Positions 1-8,496 of a stretch of DNA of 64,000 nucleotides are shown here, in pieces (position 1 is the first letter of the stretch; every line of letters begins with the position of its first letter). The notes beneath the pieces are model-generated. The model searched no databases. It was not told the DNA's origin and worked only from the letters and a program-made list of their open reading frames with translations. Source of the DNA: Paracoccaceae bacterium (GTDB lineage: Bacteria; Pseudomonadota; Alphaproteobacteria; Rhodobacterales; Rhodobacteraceae); NCBI GenBank assembly GCA_024636555.1, contig JAGXGW010000061.1, positions 62,001-126,000 on the forward strand, in the 5' to 3' direction. The position numbers and the translations under genes were made by a program.

Positions 1-530
1 CCGTTTTTGCCGAACTGCCGCAACTGATGGAACGCGCGGGGCCAGGCACCGGGCAGGGGGGCGATATCACGGGCATCTATACCGTGCTGGTGGACGGTGA
101 CGATATGAACGACCCGATTGCCGACTCGGTCCGTGGTATTCTTGACGGCCATGTCGTGCTCGATCGCCAAATCGCGGAGCGTGGCCGCTTTCCCGCGATC
201 AACTTGCTCAAAAGCGTGTCGCGTATGCTGCCCGATTGCCATACGCCTGCCGAATATGCGGTGCTTGCCGCCGCAAAGCGGGTCATCGCGAAATATACCG
301 ATATGGAAGAGTTGATCCGCATGGGCGCCTACAAGCCGGGGTCCGATCCGGAGATTGACGCGGCAATCCGCTTTGCTGGTCCGGTCGAGACATTCCTGAC
401 GCAGCGCAAGCACGAACATATGCCTGCCGACCAGTCCTTTGCCGAGGTTTACCGCCTGCTCGGGGAGGCGGGCATCACCGTGCCGCTGCCGGTGGAGCAG
501 ACGGTGTTTCGGCACGACCTGGCGGAATAA
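1..530 (+). CDS. fliI: Flagellum-specific ATP synthase FliI, C-terminal part (5' truncated by window edge)
   Basis: The reading frame is open from base 3 and ends with TAA at 528-530, so only about the last 175 residues are present. FliI is the cytoplasmic hexameric ATPase that energises flagellar type III export. The segment GDDMNDPIAD, followed by GHVVLDRQIAERG and the FPAINLLKSVSR stretch, matches the conserved late part of the FliI/SctN catalytic domain. The tail (GAYKPGSDPEID, then FLTQRKHE) matches the C-terminal helical domain of FliI. No other flagellar or injectisome genes follow, so the locus ends here. A non-flagellar SctN is the only real alternative and is less likely. Confidence 0.9.
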   Translation, partial: VFAELPQLMERAGPGTGQGGDITGIYTVLVDGDDMNDPIADSVRGILDGHVVLDRQIAERGRFPAINLLKSVSRMLPDCHTPAEYAVLAAAKRVIAKYTDMEELIRMGAYKPGSDPEIDAAIRFAGPVETFLTQRKHEHMPADQSFAEVYRLLGEAGITVPLPVEQTVFRHDLAE

Positions 531-555
531 TTTGCGATGATGACATGGCGGCAAG

Positions 556-581
556 GGAACGCCTGGCCGCCATCGTGCGTT
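556..581 (+). promoter_or_regulatory. Sigma-EcfG-type promoter upstream of the YihY gene
   Basis: GGAAC at 556-560 and CGTT at 578-581 are separated by 17 bp, an exact match to the alphaproteobacterial general-stress sigma factor (EcfG) consensus. The site lies 97 bp before the ATG at 679. It overlaps the upstream extension of the reading frame (ATG at 580), which argues for the downstream start. It also overlaps an 8-bp inverted repeat (545-552 with 566-573) that could act at the end of fliI. Confidence 0.65.
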
Positions 582-678
582 GCCATGTGTTACGGTGCGT
601 TCGAAACCGAGGTTTCTTTCCCTCGCAAGTCTCCGTGATCAGGCGTGCCCTGTGCGGCTTTTCTGGTATAGAGATCGA

Positions 679-2037
679 ATGATAAACCGTTTCCATCAGT
701 ATATGCGCCGTCTGCCCGGACCGGTTCCGATATTTCTCGTGAACCTGACCAGCTTTACAATCTATGCGGTGCGCCGCTTCATCAACGACAATATGACGCT
801 TTCGGCAGGCGCGCTGACATTCTCCACCCTGCTCGCGATGGTGCCGCTTATGGTCATCGCTTTTGCGGTGCTGTCCGGCTTTGCCACCTTCGATCCGGCG
901 CGGGAGCGGATGGAGACGCTGTTTTTCGAGATATTCGTTCCCGAAGTCGGTGCAGAGGTGGGCAACTACCTGACCGAGTTCTCGGGCAATGCCACAAACC
1001 TGACGGCGATGGGCATCGTGGCACTGGCAATCACGGCGGTACTGCTGTTGTGGACCATCGAGGCCACGCTGAACCAGATTTGGCGCGTCGAAAAACCGCG
1101 CTCGCCGCGGGTGCGGGTGCTGATCTACTGGACGGTCCTGACACTCGGACCGCTGTTGCTGGGGGCAAGCTTCGTTCTGACCAGCGGCACCTTTGCGACT
1201 CTGGCCCAATGGGCGCGCGAAGGTGTCGGCGTGGCGCAAACCGAACGGTCGCTGCCGACATTGGGGATGCTCTACGCCTTGGGGACACAATTCGTGACAT
1301 TCACGCTTTTGTTCAAGATCGTCCCCGCCCGTCAGGTCCGGCTGCGTGATGCCGCGGTTGGCGGGCTGATCGCGGGGGCGGGGGTGCAGATTCTGCGCTG
1401 GGGCTTTGACAGCTTCCTGTCCCGCGGATCGACCTATGAAACGATCTATGGTGCCGTCGCCATCCTGCCGATCTTCCTGTTCTGGCTGTATCTGTCGTGG
1501 ATCGTGGTGATACTCGGGGCTGTCTTTGCAGCGTCCCTGCCGGATTGGTGGAAGACGCATGATGCCGCGTTCGACCGCAAACTTACCCAGCCACAGCGGT
1601 TGATCGCGGCGGTGGCGATGCTTTCGGTTCTGGCGCGGCGGGCACAGCAAGGGGAAACGGCGACTTTGACGGACTTGCAGGATACGGCACCGCTGGACGT
1701 GCGGGACGATCTTGTCGAGCGCCTGCTCGACAAGGGCTACATTGTGGTGACCGAGGATGACAGGCTGAGCGTCCTGCGCGATCTGCACCTTACAAGCGTT
1801 GCCGATCTGGCTTGGGATCTGAAACTGTCGCTGGGCGCGCGGATGCCGCAAAGCGTGGAGCCTGATCCCTCCACCGTGCAGCGTTACGATGTGTCTCCGT
1901 TTCGTGGCCCACTGCCTGATCTTCTGCATAAACTGCATGAGGCGGAGGCCGGCATTCTTGCCCCTTCCCTGCATGACCTGATCTTCGATAAGTGCGACAG
2001 CGTCCCGCAGCGCGGGGTGCGTTTTAACGTCGGTTGA
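679..2037 (+). CDS. YihY/BrkB family inner-membrane protein
   Basis: This 452-residue protein belongs to the YihY/BrkB family (formerly misnamed RNase BN), whose molecular role is unsettled. The N-terminal half has the family core LSAGALTFSTLLAMVPL near residue 40 and about six hydrophobic segments up to residue 290. The C-terminal 130 residues are soluble and resemble the winged-helix-like tail of long family members. I chose ATG 679 over ATG 580 because the family core then starts at the usual distance and because a perfect stress promoter ends at 581. A second, shorter family member lies at 52132-53001, also behind an EcfG-type promoter. Confidence 0.82.
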   Translation: MINRFHQYMRRLPGPVPIFLVNLTSFTIYAVRRFINDNMTLSAGALTFSTLLAMVPLMVIAFAVLSGFATFDPARERMETLFFEIFVPEVGAEVGNYLTEFSGNATNLTAMGIVALAITAVLLLWTIEATLNQIWRVEKPRSPRVRVLIYWTVLTLGPLLLGASFVLTSGTFATLAQWAREGVGVAQTERSLPTLGMLYALGTQFVTFTLLFKIVPARQVRLRDAAVGGLIAGAGVQILRWGFDSFLSRGSTYETIYGAVAILPIFLFWLYLSWIVVILGAVFAASLPDWWKTHDAAFDRKLTQPQRLIAAVAMLSVLARRAQQGETATLTDLQDTAPLDVRDDLVERLLDKGYIVVTEDDRLSVLRDLHLTSVADLAWDLKLSLGARMPQSVEPDPSTVQRYDVSPFRGPLPDLLHKLHEAEAGILAPSLHDLIFDKCDSVPQRGVRFNVG

Positions 2038-2170
2038 CCCGAAAAATACGTTTTTGGGCCTTTCCCTTTTGTGTCGCGGAATGTGTGGCGTTTGCCGATG
2101 CATATCCGCGACAGCTTTCCAGCTTAGACAGTTTGCCGGTTCGGCCGAGTTGATTCCGCTAAAGGAGCCT

Positions 2171-3310
2171 ATGCCCATGGACGATATGGACAAGAACACG
2201 ACGACGAACCGGCTGCTGACAACCATCGTGATCCTCATGACATTGTCGGCGCTTTACTTTGCCAAAGACGTGATACTGCCGGCTGTGCTTGGCTTCATGC
2301 TGGCGCTGACCCTGGGGCCTTGGGTGCGGTGGTTGACACGCCGGGGTGTGCCTGCGCCGCTTTCGGCGGCCGTGCTGATATTCGCGTTCGCCGCGGTGAT
2401 CGGCATGGCGATCTTGCTGCTGGGCGGCTCGGTGGCAAGCTGGTTCGACGAAATCCCCCGCATTTCCTTCGAGTTGCGCGACAAGTTGCGCGGGGTCACC
2501 GACTCGCTATCGGCGTTTCAGGTCGCCTCCAAGCAGGTCGAGGATATGGCAAAAGGTGGTGAGGAGGCAGTACAGACCGTTGTGCTGCAACAGCCCGGCC
2601 TGTTGACTGCGGCAGTCAGCAATCTGGCCAGTTTCGCCACCTCGCTGGTTGCCGGGCTGATCCTTGCCCTGTTTCTGCTGTCGGCCGGAAATCTGTTCTA
2701 CATCAAGATCATGGAATCGTTCGCACGTTTCGGCGACAAGAAGCGCGCTCTCACGGTCATTTACGAGATCGAGCGACGCATGTCGCATTACATCGTCGCA
2801 ATCACCTGCATCAACGCGATACTGGGCATTGCCATCGCGGCGGCGATGTATCTGCTCGATATGCCTTATCCGTTCGTCTGGGGCATCGCAGCCTTCTGCC
2901 TGAATTATCTGCCGTTTCTGGGTGGTGTGATCGGCACGCTGGGTATCGGAGCCTTTGCGATCGTCCATTTCGACAACCTGTACTACGCGATGCTGGTGCC
3001 AATCGCCTATCAGTCGCTGACCGCATTGGAAGGGCAGGTTCTGACTCCGCTGATACTGGGAGTAAGATTGCAGCTGAATACGGTCGCGGTGTTTCTCACC
3101 GTCATTTTCTGGGCATGGCTCTGGGGCATCCCGGGGGCGCTGATGGCGGTGCCCATTCTGGTCTTCGTCAAGGTCGTTTGCGATCATGTCCCCGCGCTTG
3201 CGACATTCGGGAACTTCCTGAGCGGGCGCGCCATCGACATTGTGCCGCAAGACGCGCCCGTGGAGACGCCGGATGATGCGCCCACCGGGTTACCGTTACC
3301 GAGGTCGTGA
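2171..3310 (+). CDS. AI-2E family (PerM/UPF0118) transporter
   Basis: This 379-residue polytopic membrane protein has the AI-2E exporter family layout: paired N-terminal helices (FAKDVILPAVLGFMLAL), a soluble amphipathic region, then a C-terminal helix bundle with NYLPFLGGVIGT and LTPLILGVRLQLN. Family members export small molecules, and some act in sodium/proton exchange; the substrate here is unknown. The start at 2171 is set by AAAGGAG at 2161-2167; longer starts lack a ribosome-binding site. It lies 133 bp after the YihY gene on the same strand and may be cotranscribed with it. The last residues before the stop are acidic and proline-rich and probably cytoplasmic. Confidence 0.85.
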   Translation: MPMDDMDKNTTTNRLLTTIVILMTLSALYFAKDVILPAVLGFMLALTLGPWVRWLTRRGVPAPLSAAVLIFAFAAVIGMAILLLGGSVASWFDEIPRISFELRDKLRGVTDSLSAFQVASKQVEDMAKGGEEAVQTVVLQQPGLLTAAVSNLASFATSLVAGLILALFLLSAGNLFYIKIMESFARFGDKKRALTVIYEIERRMSHYIVAITCINAILGIAIAAAMYLLDMPYPFVWGIAAFCLNYLPFLGGVIGTLGIGAFAIVHFDNLYYAMLVPIAYQSLTALEGQVLTPLILGVRLQLNTVAVFLTVIFWAWLWGIPGALMAVPILVFVKVVCDHVPALATFGNFLSGRAIDIVPQDAPVETPDDAPTGLPLPRS

Positions 3311-3331
3311 AGGAACTGGCACGGCCCGTCC

Positions 3332-4474
3332 TTACGGGTCGTCCCGTACAAAAGACGTGCCATCCAGCAGGCTGCACGAGCCGTCCGTATCGTCCAGCGT
3401 GAAGCCGTCATCCGCGGCGCTGATGCTGCAAGTCATCGGGAACGTCGCGTCGCCCAGATCGCCTTCCGCATCGCTCAGGGTGATGGTCTCTTCGGCCAGT
3501 TCATAGGCACCACTCACGCTGTCGGCGCTGTTCATGTTCCGCATCCGGAAACTGCCGTCGGAGGTGAAGGTCAGCGAGACAGGGCCGCGCATATAGCGCA
3601 TGCCCGGAATGATGCCAAAGGCCTCTGCCCGTGCATCCGATCCCGCGATCTGCTGGTTGTCGGAGATCCGCGATTCCAGCGCAACAAGCTGCTCGCCGCG
3701 CTCCGCCACCATCTGTGCAAGCTCGCGCGTCATCTGTTGCATGGATTGCATCTGCTCTTCGGTCTCCAGAAGATCGGCAGAGAGTTCCTGCCTGCGCTGC
3801 GACAGGACCTCGACCGATTGCTCCAGCGCATTGCGGGTGCTTTCGGTTTCCGCCCGCTGCTGCTGGGCAGAAAGAAGCTCCTGTTCGAGCGACGCTTCGG
3901 CATCCCGTGCCTCCTGTACGCGCGCCTCGGCCTCAGCCGCGTCTTCTGACAGTTCGGCAACCTGCGCCGAAAGCTCGGCGAGGCTGGACTGCAGTTCGGA
4001 CTCCTGGCGGCGCGCCTCTTCCAGCCGTTTGCCGACGTCCGAGAGTTCCTGCGTGGTTTGGGTTACCGCATCTTGCGTCTGGGCAAGGTGTTCTTCGATT
4101 TCGGCAAGCTCGTCCCGGCCCTCCACAAGCTCGGTCTCGAGGGTTTCGCGCTCGTCACGGAATGCCTGAGCCTCTTCGTCGAGACCCGCGACTTCCGTAC
4201 GCGCTGTCTCGATCTGCTGCGTAAGGTCCGCCAGCTCACCAACGCTGCTGTCTCGTTGTGCCTCTGCCTCTGCCGCCTCTGATCGCAATGCAGCGACGCG
4301 CGTTTCGAGCTGCGCAGCGGTGCCATTCAGTGCGATGTGGCGATCAAGCTCGTCCCGCGCTTCGGAGGATGCAGACCAGAAATACAACGCGAGAAGCCAA
4401 CCCAGCAAGGCTATGGTGGCGACAGTGACACCTATAAATCTGTAACGCGACTCGCTTCGTGCTTTCTGAACCAT
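3332..4474 (-). CDS. Membrane-anchored coiled-coil protein of unknown function
   Basis: This 380-residue protein has one transmembrane helix at about residues 12-30 (GVTVATIALLGWLLALYFW), then about 220 residues of nearly uninterrupted heptad-rich, Glu/Ala/Gln-rich coiled coil. A compact C-terminal domain of about 100 residues follows, with a PGMRYMRGPVSLTF core and two cysteines (in FPMTCSI and GSCSLLDG). I do not recognise the C-terminal domain. The topology suggests an anchored periplasmic rod carrying a small globular head. The ATG is preceded by GGAGAG. An exact EcfG-type promoter lies 55-79 bp upstream, so it is probably a stress-induced envelope protein. It converges on the AI-2E gene with a 21-bp gap. 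Confidence 0.75.
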   Translation of the reverse strand: MVQKARSESRYRFIGVTVATIALLGWLLALYFWSASSEARDELDRHIALNGTAAQLETRVAALRSEAAEAEAQRDSSVGELADLTQQIETARTEVAGLDEEAQAFRDERETLETELVEGRDELAEIEEHLAQTQDAVTQTTQELSDVGKRLEEARRQESELQSSLAELSAQVAELSEDAAEAEARVQEARDAEASLEQELLSAQQQRAETESTRNALEQSVEVLSQRRQELSADLLETEEQMQSMQQMTRELAQMVAERGEQLVALESRISDNQQIAGSDARAEAFGIIPGMRYMRGPVSLTFTSDGSFRMRNMNSADSVSGAYELAEETITLSDAEGDLGDATFPMTCSISAADDGFTLDDTDGSCSLLDGTSFVRDDP

Positions 4475-4519
4475 ATGCTCTCTCCAATAAAGTTATGTGT
4501 GACGAACCCAGTTTGCTGA

Positions 4520-4798
4520 TTAAAACACAACGCAAAGGATAGCAGAACGTTCCGCAAAGCGCGCGCATTTAACGGTGCCGCGCCGGGTGCGGATCCTCCC
4601 TGTCATGGCAACCACACGGCCTTGAGTGGCGTTTCAGATGGCACCAACGGCGGAACACCGCCTTACCTGAGGGTGTGGGACGCCGGCCACTGGCATCTTC
4701 ATGTCGATGCGATTACGAGGCCAGATGAACAGTACGGGCAGTATGCTCACCACGTCGGTCAAGACGGGACGCTGATTGAAATACGGATTTTGGCATGA
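4520..4798 (+). other. Possible orphan ORF or gene remnant in the 4475-4885 gap
   Basis: This frame is open for 92 codons and ends at TGA 4796-4798, but has no ATG. The only candidate starts are TTG at 4622 and GTG at 4673, neither with a ribosome-binding site. The last 42 codons look protein-like: WDAGHWHLHVDAITRPDEQ followed by a hydrophilic stretch ending GTLIEIRILA, with a histidine/aromatic cluster. It could be the 3' remnant of a decayed gene, or chance. Its 5' part overlaps the minus-strand EcfG promoter. Apart from that promoter and a short hairpin near 4650, I see nothing else in the gap. Confidence 0.2.
4529..4553 (-). promoter_or_regulatory. Sigma-EcfG-type promoter upstream of the coiled-coil gene
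   Basis: On the minus strand GGAAC (4553-4549) is followed after 16 bp by CGTT (4532-4529), an exact EcfG consensus match. It points at the start codon at 4474, leaving a leader of about 45 nt. Confidence 0.65.
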
Positions 4799-4885
4799 GG
4801 ATGAACGCAAGCACGGCTTGGCGCTTTCGCAACCGCCAAACGACAGACGAGGGCCGTACCCTGGCAGGTGCGGGGACGTGAACCC

Positions 4886-6124
4886 ATGACAATCGCTGCG
4901 GCACCAACCTCAGGCTCTTTTTCCGGCAAAGCCGCGCGTGATCATCGCATCGACGTGATCCGCGGGCTTGTCCTGATCATGATATTTATCAACCATGTGC
5001 CCGGAACGGTTTACGAGAACCTGACCAGCCGCAATTTCGGTTTTTCCGATGCGGCGGAGGCATTCGTGCTGCTGGCAGGAGTTTCTGCGGCCTTGGCTTA
5101 TGGGCGCCATTTCAGCCAGCCTCCGATCATGCAGGGTGTCTTGCGGATCTGGGGGCGGGCGTGGACGCTGTCTCTCGTGCATATCATGATCTCTGTTGCG
5201 GTGCTGGGTGTGGTGGCGGCGATGGCCCGCTGGGGCGGCAGTGTCCGCATGATCATGGCGGACAATTTCGATGCGATTTTCCGGGACCCTGTCGGTGTCT
5301 TCATCGGGCTTCCCTCGATGCTGCATCAGTTCGGCTATGTGAACATCCTGCCGCTCTACGTGGTTTTCCTGCTGGTAGCGCCTGCCGCACTTTGGGCCGG
5401 GCTGCGGCGTCCCATGTTGTTGCTCGGGGTGTCCGTCGCATTGTGGATCTTTGCCGGGACCACGCGGATCAACTTCATCACCTTTCCGGGGCTGAACGGC
5501 TGGTTTCTCAATCCGCTGGCATGGCAGATGCTGTTCGTCATCGGCCTGCTGGTCGGCTTGCGGCTAAAGGACGGGGCGCGGCTGGTGCCGGTGCATCCGG
5601 TGGCCGTCGGTCTGGCGGCGGGATATGTGGCGCTGGCGATGTTGTGGGTCATGATCCCCTCGGTCCGCACATTGGGCACGGACGGCCTGATCTGGCTGTC
5701 GCAACAGGGCGCGCCACGGCTGGTGACGCAATTCGACAAGGGGCATCTGGAAGCGCCGCGTCTGTTGCACATACTGGCCTTGGCCTATCTGGTGAGCGCG
5801 TGGCCCTGGTTCCGTGCGCGGGCGGGCTGGCATGGTTTCTGGCCGCTCGCCGTGCTTGGGCGGCAGGCGCTTCCTGTCTTTGCGCTGGGAACGATCCTGT
5901 CTTTCGTGGCGCGCGCGCTGCGCGAGCTTTGGGCGCTGGGGGGGAACACACCTTCATTTCTGTTCGATTCCATGGTCATCCTCGGCGGGATCCTTTTGCA
6001 ACTCGGCCTTGCTACGTTGCGTGACCGCGTCCGCGCGCCACAGCGGGAGGCGCGCCCGACCGTCGCCCTTGCCATGCCCTCCGTACTTGCGGCCATGCCA
6101 AAGAAGGGAAAGGCAGCGGGCTGA
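4886..6124 (+). CDS. OpgC-domain membrane acyltransferase
   Basis: This 412-residue protein has about ten transmembrane helices and matches the OpgC family. OpgC proteins transfer succinyl groups to osmoregulated periplasmic glucans. Recognisable elements are DHRIDVIRGLVLIMIFINHV near the N terminus (the Arg and His typical of membrane acyltransferases), GFSDAAEAFVLLAG, and a late LAVLGRQALPVFALG helix. I chose ATG 4886 rather than GTG 4868 because the family begins shortly before the DxxRG motif. No opgG or opgH homologue is in the window, so the acceptor glycan is inferred from family alone. Confidence 0.8.
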   Translation: MTIAAAPTSGSFSGKAARDHRIDVIRGLVLIMIFINHVPGTVYENLTSRNFGFSDAAEAFVLLAGVSAALAYGRHFSQPPIMQGVLRIWGRAWTLSLVHIMISVAVLGVVAAMARWGGSVRMIMADNFDAIFRDPVGVFIGLPSMLHQFGYVNILPLYVVFLLVAPAALWAGLRRPMLLLGVSVALWIFAGTTRINFITFPGLNGWFLNPLAWQMLFVIGLLVGLRLKDGARLVPVHPVAVGLAAGYVALAMLWVMIPSVRTLGTDGLIWLSQQGAPRLVTQFDKGHLEAPRLLHILALAYLVSAWPWFRARAGWHGFWPLAVLGRQALPVFALGTILSFVARALRELWALGGNTPSFLFDSMVILGGILLQLGLATLRDRVRAPQREARPTVALAMPSVLAAMPKKGKAAG

Positions 6125-6134
6125 CGGCCTGCGC

Positions 6135-6227
6135 CTAGCTGTTGACGATCAGTGCGAAGACGAGGGATGCCGCCACTGCAAATAAGGTGAGGGCTGCTGC
6201 CAGAAGTCTCGCATAGGTCTTTCGCAT
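6135..6227 (-). CDS. 30-residue single-pass membrane peptide
   Basis: ATG at 6227 to TAG at 6135-6137 encodes 30 residues: a basic start (MRKTYAR), one hydrophobic helix (LLAAALTLFAVAASLVFALI), and a short polar end. It starts 3 nt after the stop of the reductase gene on the same strand and is probably translated from the same mRNA. The GAGATGG at the end of the reductase gene could serve as ribosome-binding site. Its position suggests a small accessory subunit of the membrane reductase, but that is inference. It is too short for standard gene callers. Confidence 0.5.
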   Translation of the reverse strand: MRKTYARLLAAALTLFAVAASLVFALIVNS

Positions 6228-6230
6228 TGC

Positions 6231-7637
6231 TTACACCATCTCGAAAATTTCAAAACTGATCCGGTGGGCGGGCACGCCCATCTCGCGCAAAGCCGTGCTG
6301 GCCGCTTCGATCAGCGGGCCAGGTCCGCACAGCATATGCGGCCAGTCGCGTGTCGCGTCGTCAAGCTGACGGTCGAGCAAGGCGCGATCAATCAGCCCGC
6401 TTTCGCCCTGCCAGCCCTCGGGGGTGTCCTCGGGGACATGCACCACCGTCAGGTCGATATCCTTGGCGATCCTGTCCAGATCCTCGCGGAAAGCGGCCTT
6501 GTCCAACGTCGGATTGGCATAAAGCAGGATCACGGGGCGTGGATCGGCGCGTGATTGCAGCGCGTGCAGATTCGCGATGATCGGTGTGATCCCGATGCCT
6601 CCCGCGATCATGACGAACCCTTCGGCGGATTCCTCACGGTCAACCGAGAAAGTGCCGTAGGGGCCGTCAACATAGGCCAGCGTGCCGGGCTCTGTCTTGG
6701 CAAGTCGGTCGGAATCGTCTCCCAGAGGTTTGATCGAGAACGAAATCTCCGGGCCTCTGTCAGGGGCAGTGGAGATGGTGAACGGATGTTCTTTCATCGA
6801 CCAAGGCGAATTGCCGATTGCCAGCCATGCAAACTGCCCGGCCTTCCACGCTTGCAAGGGCCGTCCTTCGGGCTTGAGGGTCAGGGTATGCACGCCGCCA
6901 CGTCGGGATTCGTTGCGGATCACTCGCCACGGATTGCGGGCCAGCCGCAAAGGGCGCAGCAGGCGTGTCCAGATGACCAGACCGGCCCAGATGGCCGCCA
7001 CACCCAGCCACACCGCGCGCACGCTGTCAGTCCCGGTGTAATCCCCGACCCCCAGAACATGCGCGACCACCGCAGCAGAGCCTGTCACAGCCAGCAGAAC
7101 ATGCATGACACGCCACCAATGGTATTCGATCCCGATCCATTTCCGGAGTTCCGATGTGACGATCAGAAGTCCGAAACAGACCAGCGCCGCACGCCCCAGC
7201 GTCAACTCCCACCGTGCTGTCAGCGGGTTCAACTCGCCCAAGGCCGACTCGTACCAGATGTAGAGCACGCCGAAATGCAGCAGCATGAGCGCCACCACGC
7301 CCCAACTGAAAAAGCGGTGAAAGTCATAGATGACATCGGCCCCGAACGGTGCTGTCAGCAATTTGATACGCCCTGTAAGCGCAAACTGAACCGCTGCCAG
7401 CGTCAAGGCCGCAAAGCCTGCGCCCATCGAGAAATCCCACAGGATACTGGTCGGCGGTGGCCTGTCGTTGTCGGCCAGCAGCAAGACAAATGGCAGGGTG
7501 ATTGCGGCAAAGGCCACGATCAGCCAGAACCCTGCCTGCAGCACGACCATTACGGAACGATCCGCGGGGCGGATGAAAACCTCGGGTGGTGGTCCGGCGT
7601 TATGCTCGGGGGGCGGGGTCTGATTGGAAGCGTTCAT
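6231..7637 (-). CDS. Ferric-reductase-like membrane flavocytochrome (FRD/NOX superfamily)
   Basis: This 468-residue protein has an N-terminal six-helix membrane domain with histidines placed for two b hemes (YDFHRFFSWGVVALMLLHFG and YHWWRVMHVLL). A C-terminal ferredoxin-NADP reductase module follows, with the FAD motif EHPFTIST, the nucleotide motif GGIGITP, and the terminal CGPGPLIEA. Proteins of this architecture pass electrons from NAD(P)H across the membrane to metal or quinone acceptors; the acceptor here is unknown. I chose ATG 7637 because the upstream extension is Arg/Cys-rich and lacks coding character. The small membrane peptide follows 3 nt downstream. Confidence 0.8.
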   Translation of the reverse strand: MNASNQTPPPEHNAGPPPEVFIRPADRSVMVVLQAGFWLIVAFAAITLPFVLLLADNDRPPPTSILWDFSMGAGFAALTLAAVQFALTGRIKLLTAPFGADVIYDFHRFFSWGVVALMLLHFGVLYIWYESALGELNPLTARWELTLGRAALVCFGLLIVTSELRKWIGIEYHWWRVMHVLLAVTGSAAVVAHVLGVGDYTGTDSVRAVWLGVAAIWAGLVIWTRLLRPLRLARNPWRVIRNESRRGGVHTLTLKPEGRPLQAWKAGQFAWLAIGNSPWSMKEHPFTISTAPDRGPEISFSIKPLGDDSDRLAKTEPGTLAYVDGPYGTFSVDREESAEGFVMIAGGIGITPIIANLHALQSRADPRPVILLYANPTLDKAAFREDLDRIAKDIDLTVVHVPEDTPEGWQGESGLIDRALLDRQLDDATRDWPHMLCGPGPLIEAASTALREMGVPAHRISFEIFEMV

Positions 7638-7752
7638 GCCGATGTAACATGCCAGTGGCCCCCGCCGTTCCCATCCACGGCTCCATAAAGCGTTATAGCC
7701 TGTGACCGCGCTGTTCTGGAATGCGCGTTGCGCTGTCCTGTCGCGCCGCGTT

Positions 7753-8496
7753 CTAACCGACGAGGCGCATGCGCAGCCTGTCCAGTGCCTTGGTCGATAG
7801 CCCGATGGACCGCAGGTAATCCGGCACCGTCCCATAGCGCATGTCGATATGATCAAGCGTGGCGGTGATTGTCTCTGCCGGACTTTCCAACAGGCGGGCA
7901 TAGCGCTTGGTGTCGCCGCCGCGCGCGCGCGACAGGTCCAGAAATTCGGCCACCAGTTCGGGGATCAGCTCGGCGGTCATCGTGTAATCGGCCACGATCT
8001 GGTCGCGCGGCACCTCGGCGATGCCCAGAAGCAGTGCGGCGATGATGCCCGTACGGTCCTTGCCTGCGGTGCAGTTGAACAGGACTGCGCCGGTTTCGAT
8101 CAGCGCCATTTCCGTCAGGATCGCGCTGATGGCCGGACCACGTGAATCCACTGCTGTCATATAAAGAGCGAACAGCGGATGGTCTGTATCCGTCCCCTGA
8201 TGCGAGAGCGCTTGCGGCGACAGGTCGTCAAACAGCGGCATATTGACGAAATGCACATCGGGAAACACGGCGAAGGGATTGGGGGCCTCCGCCACTTCGC
8301 GCGTTGTGCGCAGGTCGATCACGGCGCGCAATCCCTCGTCATGCAGGCGCGAGACTTCGGATGGCGTGATCCTGTGCAGGCTGTCCGAGCGCAGGAAATG
8401 CCGCCACGGTGTCAGACTGCCCGATGCGGTCTGATAGCCGCCCAGATCGCGCAGGTTGAATGCGCCCTTGACGGGCATATGCCGACTATGTCGCAT
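7753..8496 (-). CDS. Cys-based tyrosine-protein-phosphatase-like enzyme
   Basis: This 247-residue protein carries the P-loop NCTAGKDRTG with nucleophile Cys142 and Arg148. It opens with FNLRDLGGYQT, the typical start of the bacterial Y_phosphatase3 (LipA-like/atypical dual-specificity) family. Substrates in this family range from phosphotyrosine to phosphoinositides and other phosphomonoesters. The ATG overlaps the last base of the metallophosphoesterase stop codon (TGATG), so the two are translationally coupled. As the last gene of the importer operon it probably acts on an imported or processed phosphomonoester rather than a signalling protein; that is inference. Confidence 0.8.
   Translation of the reverse strand: MRHSRHMPVKGAFNLRDLGGYQTASGSLTPWRHFLRSDSLHRITPSEVSRLHDEGLRAVIDLRTTREVAEAPNPFAVFPDVHFVNMPLFDDLSPQALSHQGTDTDHPLFALYMTAVDSRGPAISAILTEMALIETGAVLFNCTAGKDRTGIIAALLLGIAEVPRDQIVADYTMTAELIPELVAEFLDLSRARGGDTKRYARLLESPAETITATLDHIDMRYGTVPDYLRSIGLSTKALDRLRMRLVG

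Noticed and set aside
475-2238. 587-codon minus-strand open frame opposite the YihY gene
   Set aside because: Its product is Arg/His/Gln-rich without any domain, as expected for an antisense shadow in GC-rich DNA; the plus-strand frame encodes a recognisable membrane protein.
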